In this document: positions 28,622 to 36,567 of the stretch, piece by piece
Layout of the letters: each line of letters begins with the position of its first letter
Position numbering within the stretch: position 1 is the first letter of the stretch
Assembly: GCA_937873375.1 (NCBI GenBank)
Contig: CALMWK010000037.1
Coordinates: forward strand, 1 to 45,177
Length of the DNA: 45,177 nucleotides
Reading direction: 5' to 3'
Source: Candidatus Bathyarchaeota archaeon
Lineage (GTDB): Archaea > Thermoproteota > Bathyarchaeia > Bathyarchaeales > Bathycorpusculaceae
Made by a program: the position numbers and the translations under genes
The notes under the pieces: model-generated
The model's input: only the letters and a program-made list of their open reading frames with translations
What the model was told of the DNA's origin: nothing
The model's database searches: none

Positions 28622-29473
28622 TTAAAAGGAAGGTGGTGGGGGCGGTGGTGGAGGAGGCAGATAGGTGTTCTTTGGTTTTGACCGCGATTTTGTAATCACC
28701 AGTAAAACAGCCATAATCACAACAATGACCAGACCTATGATAATCAAGTCCGTCGGCAGAGGCTGTGGTGGTTCAGGGATAGGTTCTATTGTGTCCAGTG
28801 GGTATGCGGTCCAGTCGCCGTTGTCATAGTCTGGGGGTGTCCAGCCAAGCGGATTAGTGCTGCCAGTGGATTCAACCCAAATCCAGCCTGAGCCCCGATT
28901 ATCGTTGGGCAGGTTCCAGTAGTTGTCTGCGTTGGGGTACTCAGGAAGCCAAATGAGCAACGCAACGTGCCCTGGAGCATCAACAATTGCCGCGTCGAAG
29001 CCTGCGCCTTTGTAGATGGTTGCGCAGAAGAACGCTAAGTCTTCGCAGTCTCCGATGGCTTTGACGCCTGTGGTTTCGTTGAAAGCATGCGCCATCTCAT
29101 CTGCATTCCATGCCCATTCATCTTGGGCAACGCCGTCTCTGAAAACGTTTTCCTCGTCATAGCCGTAATCAGTCCATTTCTGAACGTACCTCAAAATTGC
29201 CACTGCCCGCTCGGTTTTGACTGGGTAGTTGGTTTGGAATGATTCGCCGATGCTGAAGGCCAATTCTCGGTTTGCGTCAAGTGTTTCGTAAGCCATGTCG
29301 GGGAGGTACCCGTGGCGACCAGCGTAGTAGTTCCTGTCAATGTTCCAGTCGTCAAACCAGTCGTCGTTTGTTTTGGTGAAGTCTGAGCTGGGAACCGCGT
29401 AGACTCGGCTAAGCGGAAGAGCCACTGTGCAGAGTATTAAAAAAATTAGGAGCAGGTACCGCAGCCGAGTCAT
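28622..29473 (-). CDS. Secreted/anchored transglutaminase-like cysteine peptidase-fold protein with polyproline tail
   Basis: Signal peptide; GDCEDLAFFCATIYKGAGFDAAIV…PGHVALLIW…GWIWVEST (Cys-His-acid); C-terminal TM; tail LPPPPPPPPPSF. Confidence 0.75.
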   Translation of the reverse strand: MTRLRYLLLIFLILCTVALPLSRVYAVPSSDFTKTNDDWFDDWNIDRNYYAGRHGYLPDMAYETLDANRELAFSIGESFQTNYPVKTERAVAILRYVQKWTDYGYDEENVFRDGVAQDEWAWNADEMAHAFNETTGVKAIGDCEDLAFFCATIYKGAGFDAAIVDAPGHVALLIWLPEYPNADNYWNLPNDNRGSGWIWVESTGSTNPLGWTPPDYDNGDWTAYPLDTIEPIPEPPQPLPTDLIIIGLVIVVIMAVLLVITKSRSKPKNTYLPPPPPPPPPSF

Positions 29474-29486
29474 CTGTTTTCCTCTG

Positions 29487-29969
29487 TTAACCTATTGGCA
29501 GAGTTAAGCTGGCGAAGACTATGAGTCCCAAGAACACTTCGTAGCAAAACAGGAAAACGCCTACAGCAGTTGGGTTCTTGTTTATGTCGTCTAAGTCTAC
29601 GCCGAAAGGTGTGAGCTTGGCGAAAATCAAGTAGAACAGCCATCCGAAGAGTAAGCTGACAAAGAAGCTTAAAACTACGGCTAGTAGCCTTTGCAGGTTG
29701 AAGTAGGCACCAATCATAACTGACTGGGACAAGAAGAAGGGGTTCACCATCGAACCGTAAACAACCAAACCCGCATAAACCAGAAAGCCGCCGACAAAAA
29801 GGCTAGTTGCCAACGGGTGACCTTTGATTGTTTCGAATTCGTTAATTTCAGTTGTCACATGAGATATTATTCTTATTCCAATGTAGCCTATGAACAGGCA
29901 AATCAAACTTGAAACAAACGCACGCACAAACCAAAGACCTAAAGAGGTTATGAATTCTTCTCCAGCCAT
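29487..29969 (-). CDS. Four-TM membrane protein, DUF350-like
   Basis: Hydrophobic segments; repeated 'HPLATSLFVGGFLVYAG' / 'NPTAVGVFLFCYEVFLG' units resembling DUF350. Confidence 0.5.
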   Translation of the reverse strand: MAGEEFITSLGLWFVRAFVSSLICLFIGYIGIRIISHVTTEINEFETIKGHPLATSLFVGGFLVYAGLVVYGSMVNPFFLSQSVMIGAYFNLQRLLAVVLSFFVSLLFGWLFYLIFAKLTPFGVDLDDINKNPTAVGVFLFCYEVFLGLIVFASLTLPIG

Positions 29970-30251
29970 CCTTCATCTCCCCCGATGGAAGCTAAATAAT
30001 TGTAGGAGATATAATTCGTTTGTGGTTACTGCTTCAGCCCACTTTTTGATTTCTTGCTTTTTGCAAATCTTCAGTTGACAGAACATTCTCTCTGCGTTTT
30101 AGGCGTTTTACAAGGGAGGGACCTGTGGAGAGCAAGAGGGGCTAAAACCCTTGAATAGTCAATCAGTAATTCAAGCGCCAGTAGATTCTATAAATAGAGG
30201 GGGGATAGACGCAGTAGAGCAATAGGGTGTATGCGGTCTGTTTTAGGTGGT

Positions 30252-30953
30252 TTATGTGTTAATTTTGATTATTTGCGGTATTTTGCCCCATGTCCCAACA
30301 CAGCCCTTGTAGAGGATAAGTACACCTTCGACTCCTTGAATTGCCTGGGCTACTTCTATGCCCTTCTTTATAGCCACATTGATGTCTTTCCCCTTCACCA
30401 CGTTACCCGCCGCTGTCGCAGCCGCATCCGCCAACCCCGCATTTCGGCAGAAAACCGTAGCTGCTTCCGCATCACCAAAGCTCAAAGCGTGACTAAAACA
30501 GCCCGAACTCGTCCCGATGCCGACAGGAAAATCGGTTAGCCTAAAGCAGAATCGCTTGGACAGCGGCTCATCCCCCGCAGCAAACGCCACATCCACAGGC
30601 TCATCCGAAACCGCCGAAACTTCTCCGCCATCCTCCACAACCGCCACCGTGCAGCCATCCGCAACCATGTCTTGCACTGCTAAATCTGCCAGAACACCCG
30701 CAACCGCAGCCAAAGGACCAACATTCGCTTTCGCAGATGCTTCTGCCATCAGCTTAGCCACCAGAGGTTCCGGCGGAACTGAAACAGGTTTAAGAGACCA
30801 AAAAAATTTCGGGTTTGCTTTGCCGTATGCTTCAAGTTGCGCTCGGTTGCGTTTTATGGATTCTATGGCGGTTTCTATGGCGGTTTCTTTATCGGAGATT
30901 ATGGTGCATTGGGTTTCCTTAAAAGTGAAAGCTTGCCTGAACAGGGTGCTCAT
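30252..30953 (-). CDS. UPF0280 (COG2122, ApbE-like) protein, homocysteine-biosynthesis associated
   Basis: GPLAAVAGVLADLAVQDMV, GIGTSSGCFSHALSFGDAEAATVFC, ADAAATAAGN. Confidence 0.88.
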   Translation of the reverse strand: MSTLFRQAFTFKETQCTIISDKETAIETAIESIKRNRAQLEAYGKANPKFFWSLKPVSVPPEPLVAKLMAEASAKANVGPLAAVAGVLADLAVQDMVADGCTVAVVEDGGEVSAVSDEPVDVAFAAGDEPLSKRFCFRLTDFPVGIGTSSGCFSHALSFGDAEAATVFCRNAGLADAAATAAGNVVKGKDINVAIKKGIEVAQAIQGVEGVLILYKGCVGTWGKIPQIIKINT

Positions 30954-31399
30954 CGTTTCTTGCCTGTTACCCCTTTCAACCGCGAATTGATAAGCTCATG
31001 ATTGTTCTGCTTAACCGACTTTATTGCCTTCACAGGACACGCATCCACACAGGCGCTGCAGGTGCTGCCGACACACTTTTCCTTGCTGAAAACCACTGAA
31101 AGCTCATTATCCAGCGTGATCGCTTCCACAGGACACAGCGACACACAGGAGCCGCAACTTATGCACTTCTCAGTTTCCACTTCGATGAGTTTTGGCAAGC
31201 TAACAGTTGCGCCTCTCTTGCGAAGCGCAGCAACCACCTTATCCATTGCTTCTTGGGGAACTTCAGCCAAAACTTCTCCGCCTTTGCTGTTCACAAGCGC
31301 CGTTATGATGTTTATGGGCACTTTAAGTTCCAGAATTATCTCTGAAACGATTGGCTGATCAACGATTTCTTCGCCGAATCTAAGCAGAAGCCTCACCAT
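30950..31399 (-). CDS. NIL domain–2×[4Fe-4S] ferredoxin
   Basis: N-terminal NIL domain; CISCGSCVSLCPVEAI and CVGSTCSACVDACPVKAI. Confidence 0.9.
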   Translation of the reverse strand: MVRLLLRFGEEIVDQPIVSEIILELKVPINIITALVNSKGGEVLAEVPQEAMDKVVAALRKRGATVSLPKLIEVETEKCISCGSCVSLCPVEAITLDNELSVVFSKEKCVGSTCSACVDACPVKAIKSVKQNNHELINSRLKGVTGKKR

Positions 31400-31406
31400 C
31401 TTAGTT

Positions 31407-32924
31407 TCACATTCCTAACAGTTTGGAGACATCTTCAGACGTAACTATCCCCAACACTTTTCCCTCATCATTTATCACGGGCAAAGCAGAAATGCTGTGC
31501 TGTGCCATCTTCTTTGAAGCCGTCTCTAGCGGCTCATTAGGCTTGGTTGTCACCACACGACGAGTCATGATGTCGGCTAACTTTGTTTTTCCTTCCGCCA
31601 TAGCCCGCGTCACGTCCCACGAAGTAACAATCCCAGTGAGCTTCCCCAAGCTGTCAACAACCACAATATGGTTAACCGACTTCGTCACTATGCGCTCGGC
31701 TATAGCGCGGACTTCCTCAGTTTCCCTGCAAGTGACCGCGGTCTGCATAACGTTAACCACAAACGGTGTAGATTCCGTCTGCTTCATAGGTTTGAAAACG
31801 TTGTCAAGCGGCAATCGCTCCACAGGTGCAGTCAAGTAAAACTCGCCATTTTCAACCCAAGATTTGAGGGTTCCAGCAACCTTTCGTGCAGTTTTCAAAC
31901 TTGAAAGCGAGCTAACCTTGATTTTCTTATCGCCAACAGTTATAGCTCCTGATTTTAGCTCTTTATAGCTGACCTTGGCAAGTTTCGGGCGGTCTCTGCG
32001 CGGCACACCATAATCCACCACATTCGTGAAAATTTCTTCATCTCGGATGGCAGCTTTCTTCGCCAACCCCAAGTTCAGGATGGGAATAGGTATGCCTAAA
32101 CCGACATACAGCGTGGTACCATATCGAGTAAAAGATGCGCCCCGCAGAAACTCAGAACTCATCTTCTTTGCGTTTCCGCGGACCATCAAAGTGCCATTCT
32201 GGCTTTTGGCTTCATGCTGCGTGCCCTCCCCGATAACGTAGCCCTGAGCGCCGCCAAGGAAAATGCGGGTGCCAATGCCGATGGTTTCGTAGTCAGGGTC
32301 ATTCATCAACGGATTCAACTCGCCAGCACCTGAATACGTTGCGTTGCGCATCTTCGGCAAAAGCTTACCCATGTAAGTGTAAATGGTCTCATCCCGACTG
32401 TTCACAGCACAGTTATAGTGCTGGTAGCAGTTGCGGAAGTTAAGCAGGTAAAACTGGTTCAAATCATCCTTCGTCAAATTCGTCTTCAGACTGTTCCGAG
32501 GATAACAATCCGTACCATACGCCGCAGCCCTAAGCTCAACCTCTTTCCCATTCACCAAATCCTCAATCAGGTGACCGCCACCGTACTCGTAAGGCTGCGT
32601 CTCCGACATAGCAGTAGCCCCAATATACAAATCAACAGCAGCACCCGGATGACAAATCGGAACATCATTCATGAAAGCGCGGTCAATCTTAATCGGCGGG
32701 TCAGAATGCCCAATGTTTATGATGGCGCCTGAACTGCACATAGCTCCAAAAGTGCCAGTTGTGACAACATCCACTTCTTTGAAGGCAACTTCAACACCGC
32801 TACTCTCCACTAGCTTCTTCATTTCTTCAGCGGTTAAAACTTGGGCATCGCCCTTTCTGATTTTCGCGTTAATTTCTTCGATTGTGCGGGCGTTCTTTTG
32901 AGGTTTGAGTTTTAATTCCCCCAA
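31407..32924 (-). CDS. HcyBio (DUF39) + CBS-pair protein, L-aspartate semialdehyde sulfurtransferase-like
   Basis: DUF39/HcyBio motifs (GTFGAMCSSGAIINIGHSDPPIKI; GGGHLIEDLVNGKEVELRAAAYGTDCYPR) and two C-terminal CBS domains. Confidence 0.9.
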   Translation of the reverse strand: MGELKLKPQKNARTIEEINAKIRKGDAQVLTAEEMKKLVESSGVEVAFKEVDVVTTGTFGAMCSSGAIINIGHSDPPIKIDRAFMNDVPICHPGAAVDLYIGATAMSETQPYEYGGGHLIEDLVNGKEVELRAAAYGTDCYPRNSLKTNLTKDDLNQFYLLNFRNCYQHYNCAVNSRDETIYTYMGKLLPKMRNATYSGAGELNPLMNDPDYETIGIGTRIFLGGAQGYVIGEGTQHEAKSQNGTLMVRGNAKKMSSEFLRGASFTRYGTTLYVGLGIPIPILNLGLAKKAAIRDEEIFTNVVDYGVPRRDRPKLAKVSYKELKSGAITVGDKKIKVSSLSSLKTARKVAGTLKSWVENGEFYLTAPVERLPLDNVFKPMKQTESTPFVVNVMQTAVTCRETEEVRAIAERIVTKSVNHIVVVDSLGKLTGIVTSWDVTRAMAEGKTKLADIMTRRVVTTKPNEPLETASKKMAQHSISALPVINDEGKVLGIVTSEDVSKLLGM

Positions 32925-33314
32925 CCAATGCCAAACTGAAAGCGTTGTTGATTATTAATGCTTTTTGGAAAAGTCGCCAATCCTTCAGAGGGCCAAACTG
33001 AGTTTTGAATCTGGTTTACTGGTGATAACTATAAGATTTGACCCTTAGTAGGGTGCCCTATGTTTTTGCTACCCCCTCCCCCTCTATCGTTTCTACAATG
33101 ATTGGATATCAGGCTCCAAATATGACGGCGACAAAACAAACAGCTCACACAACAAATCTAGCAGAACCATATAGTACATTCGTAGTAACTTTTGGTCTAC
33201 TTGCAATTAGAATCTCTAAATAAAGAAAGGGTATAGGCAAAAAATTGCAACAAATTATTCGACGAGAAATAAAGAAAGAGAAAAAAGGTTGCCCTTGAAG
33301 GAAGATAACGGTTT

Positions 33315-34295
33315 TTACCGCACGAAGTCGTCGAAGCTCCAGTAGTGCTCTTCTTCCTGCATAACAATGTCTTCGAACATACGCCTTGTTTGGGTGTCGC
33401 CGCGTTTCAGGGCTTCCTCGATGATTTTTCGGTACAGGACTATAGCGGTGTTTTCGGCTTCGTGGTCAAGTTTCAAGAAGTCATCCGCGGTGTTGCCGAC
33501 TTGCGGAATTGGGTCAGGAGTGAAGACGGCTTCGCCTTCCAGCAGGTAAATGCGTTCGCTGATTTTTTCAAGGTGCTCCATCTCCACTAAGAAAGTTTTC
33601 TTGAGCAAGTCGCTGACGACTTTGGCTTTGTTGCTTTCAGTGATTACTTCAAGCGCCGTGTTCTTTCCGCGCAAAGCTAGTAGACTAGCTTTTTCATGCT
33701 GGTTCGTGTACTGGATGATGGCGGAGATTTCTGCGGCAACCGCTTTGTTCAGCAGGGCAAAGTAGTCGGATGTGAAGATTTTGCGCCACTCCGACAACGG
33801 AACGGTTTCAGGTCCTTCTGGCTCGTCTTTCATGGCCGCGTATTCTTGGAATTTGAACAGGTGCTGCTCTTCTTCGCCGTAGATTTTCTCGAAAACTTCG
33901 CGGGTTTCCCAATCGTCAATTTTTCCGGCAGCATCGATGATTTTGCGGTACAACACTAGTGCTTCTTCTTCCGCCTTAACACCGTTTTTAGCGAATTCGC
34001 TTAGCGAGTTACCGATTTTTGGTTTGTCTGCTTTGGTTGTTGCAGAGCCGCCAAGGTAGTAGATGCGCTCCATAATTGTGGCAGCATGCTTCATTTCTTG
34101 TATGGCGAATTCCTTGAGGAACTTGCCCACTGCGTCATAGGTTGTTTTTTCTAGGAGAATGTTTTCGGGGATGACTTTGCGTATGAGTTTTTCCATTTTG
34201 GCGTGCTGGAGCATGTATTGAATTGATACTTGAATTTCTCGTGAAACTGCTTGATTTAAAAGGTTGATGTACTCAGGGGTCACTTTAACTGACAT
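33315..34295 (-). CDS. Tandem ferritin-like/bacterioferritin didomain protein
   Basis: Two diiron ferritin-like repeats (REIQVSIQYMLQH…QEMKHAATIMERIYYLGG…GEEEQHLF; AEISAIIQYTNQH…VEMEHLEKISERIYLLEG…QEEEHYW). Start chosen at MSVKVTPEY; track ORF extends to 34358. Confidence 0.85.
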   Translation of the reverse strand: MSVKVTPEYINLLNQAVSREIQVSIQYMLQHAKMEKLIRKVIPENILLEKTTYDAVGKFLKEFAIQEMKHAATIMERIYYLGGSATTKADKPKIGNSLSEFAKNGVKAEEEALVLYRKIIDAAGKIDDWETREVFEKIYGEEEQHLFKFQEYAAMKDEPEGPETVPLSEWRKIFTSDYFALLNKAVAAEISAIIQYTNQHEKASLLALRGKNTALEVITESNKAKVVSDLLKKTFLVEMEHLEKISERIYLLEGEAVFTPDPIPQVGNTADDFLKLDHEAENTAIVLYRKIIEEALKRGDTQTRRMFEDIVMQEEEHYWSFDDFVR

Positions 34296-34481
34296 AATAA
34301 ACCACAACTCTTGATAGAGAAAGAGAGTATGAATATAAAAGACTTTTTGTAAACTCAATCAATAGCTACTTTCGCGGCTCTTTTGTTGAATATGAAAAAC
34401 CATTTCTTCAAGAGAGATAAAGATAACTATTTAATATAAAAAGAGAAAAGTGAAGAAGTTAAGTATACCTTATTGCAGGCT

Positions 34482-34541
34482 TTACTTCTTCTTTGCTGGA
34501 GCTTTCTTTTTTACTGGTTTCTTTGCTGCTTTCTTAGCCAC
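34482..34541 (-). CDS. 19-aa Lys/Ala/Pro-rich basic peptide MAKKAAKKPVKKKAPAKKK
   Basis: GTG start, SD GAGGT with 7-nt spacer, TAA stop, in-frame TAG upstream closing the ORF; below track cutoff. Confidence 0.55.
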   Translation of the reverse strand: MAKKAAKKPVKKKAPAKKK

Positions 34542-34865
34542 GATGTTAACCTCAGGGTTCTACATATGTCCCCAATTCGTATTTAACATTTACTAAAACC
34601 TCGCTTTGTGACGGTCGCGGTTAACCCCGTTTGAAACAAGCCTGAACGCACAAAATAAAGATATTTCCCACTCGGATTAGGCTATGAGGCAAAGAAACGG
34701 CTAATTTACCTGTTTTTTACCCCTGTAGCCACCTCAAACAGCTATCTTTCAACGAGACGGGAATCTGTCGCGCGAAAAATAGTTATCCATAAAAAAGCAT
34801 CAAATTTTTGGGTTATAATTGTGGCAAAGATGCGAAGAAAATAAAAGAAGGATTATCAGATTAAT

Positions 34866-35858
34866 GTGAAAACGGTTGAGGTAAAAATGACTAGCAGCAA
34901 CCCCGACAACAAAAATGGGTTCGTAGTTCTTAATAACGTGTCAAAAAGCTACGGCAACTTCCGCGCCTTAGACAATATTTCTTTTGAAATCAAAGAAGGC
35001 GAAATCTTTGGTTACATAGGTCCAAACGGCGCTGGAAAAACAACCACCATGAAGATTTTAACGGGCTTACTTAGCGATTTCCAAGGTGAAGTCCGCATAG
35101 GCAATTACCAAGTGCCGAAACAAAAGAGCGAAGTGCATAAACTGCTGGGTTATCTTCCCCAAAACGTTGCGTTCCAAGACTGGCGCACCGTAAACCACGC
35201 ATTGAAAACTTTTGGAAAACTCTCAGGTTTAAGCGATGCTGAAGTTGAGAGTCGTATCCCTGAAATCTTGGGTCTGGTTGGGCTGTCCGATGTGCGACAC
35301 AAAAAAATTTCCCAACTGTCAGGCGGGATGATACAAAAAGTAGGTTTAGCCCAAGCGCTTCTTCATGACCCGAAACTGCTGGTTTTAGATGAGCCACTAG
35401 GTGGACTTGACCCTCTGAGTCGAAACCAATTCAAGGACATCGTATTGAAGCTTGGAAAAAAAGGCACAACCATCCTGTTTTCCTCCCACATACTAAGCGA
35501 CGTCCAAGATGTCGCTGACCGCATAGGCATCATAAACCACGGGCAAATCAAACAAATCGGCACCTTAAATGAGCTAAAATCCCGTTTGTCTGGGCAAAAA
35601 GTTGTCGAGGTACTCTTGGCGTATGCCAGCGACAAATGGCAAGAATTCAAAACCATCAAAAACGTGCAAAACGTGGAGCAGCCTTCAGTAGGCAGAATTC
35701 TATTAAACCTTGAAGATGGCGCTGACGCAGACCAAGTTGTCAACGACATTGTTCATAGTGTAGTGAAATTGAAGGTTCGAGTACGCGGCATCACATTACT
35801 GTCGCCCAGACTGGACGAAATATACCTAAACTATGTTCGGGAAGGTGAAAACGCATGA
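34866..35858 (+). CDS. ABC transporter ATP-binding protein
   Basis: Walker A GPNGAGKTTTMK, signature LSGGMIQKVGLAQAL, Walker B LLVLDEPLGGLDP. Confidence 0.95.
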   Translation: MKTVEVKMTSSNPDNKNGFVVLNNVSKSYGNFRALDNISFEIKEGEIFGYIGPNGAGKTTTMKILTGLLSDFQGEVRIGNYQVPKQKSEVHKLLGYLPQNVAFQDWRTVNHALKTFGKLSGLSDAEVESRIPEILGLVGLSDVRHKKISQLSGGMIQKVGLAQALLHDPKLLVLDEPLGGLDPLSRNQFKDIVLKLGKKGTTILFSSHILSDVQDVADRIGIINHGQIKQIGTLNELKSRLSGQKVVEVLLAYASDKWQEFKTIKNVQNVEQPSVGRILLNLEDGADADQVVNDIVHSVVKLKVRVRGITLLSPRLDEIYLNYVREGENA

Positions 35859-36520
35859 AGCTCCCATTGCTTTTTGTTGACGAGTTGAGAGGATTCTACA
35901 AGTCCAAAGTCATGCTGTTCCTTTGGATAGGCTTACCCGTAATCGCCATCCTGTTCCGTTTTGTGCAGTCCAGCACCACAGGCCAAGACATACCCTTCAC
36001 AGTAATCTCCACACTTGTAGTCTCCAGTTTAGCTGGAACTTTAGCTTCAGTTATGCTTGCAGTCTCCATAATTAACGAGAAAAACAAGAACGTCTACGAG
36101 TTATTCCTAATTAGACCACTCAAAAGACGGGACTTAATGCTTGCAAAGTTCCTTTCCGTGTACCTTTGCGTTGTAGTGGCAAGCATGATTTCGGTTTTTG
36201 TGGGAGTAACCACCGACTACTTAACAACGGGCATACTTTCAGCCACAATCTTGGACAGCACAGTTCGATCTTTAGCCACAAGTTTGTCCATGTTAGCAGT
36301 GGCTTGCTCTGCAGGTGTGCTCATCGGAGTTGCTTCGCCAAGCGTTATGGTAGGAGCAATACTGGTCATATACGGAGGAAACCAGATTTCGGTAATTCCG
36401 CTGGTGCCCACCTTGTTGAACTTACCCGAAGCCACCCTGTTCACTGTGGGCTTAGCCGCGGCTGTAACCGCTGTGCTCGTCGGCACAGCTATTGGGTTGT
36501 TTGAAAGAAAACAATTCTAA
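35855..36520 (+). CDS. ABC-2 type permease
   Basis: Six hydrophobic segments; overlaps the ATPase stop (ATGA); ABC-2-like EKNKNVYELFLIRPLKRRDLMLAKF. Confidence 0.85.
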   Translation: MKLPLLFVDELRGFYKSKVMLFLWIGLPVIAILFRFVQSSTTGQDIPFTVISTLVVSSLAGTLASVMLAVSIINEKNKNVYELFLIRPLKRRDLMLAKFLSVYLCVVVASMISVFVGVTTDYLTTGILSATILDSTVRSLATSLSMLAVACSAGVLIGVASPSVMVGAILVIYGGNQISVIPLVPTLLNLPEATLFTVGLAAAVTAVLVGTAIGLFERKQF

Positions 36521-36567
36521 AAAAGGTGCTAAAATAAGAAGAGGGAAAGGTTGAGGTTACGCTGGCA

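Noticed and set aside
30185-30539. TATA-like TCTATAAATAG on + strand followed by a 102-aa ORF antisense to UPF0280
   Set aside because: The TATA match alone is weak evidence; the ORF looks like an antisense shadow. RNA-seq would be needed to call an antisense transcript.
33038-33223. 61-aa + strand ORF between the HcyBio gene and the ferritin gene
   Set aside because: No convincing RBS or domain; possible small membrane protein but unsupported.
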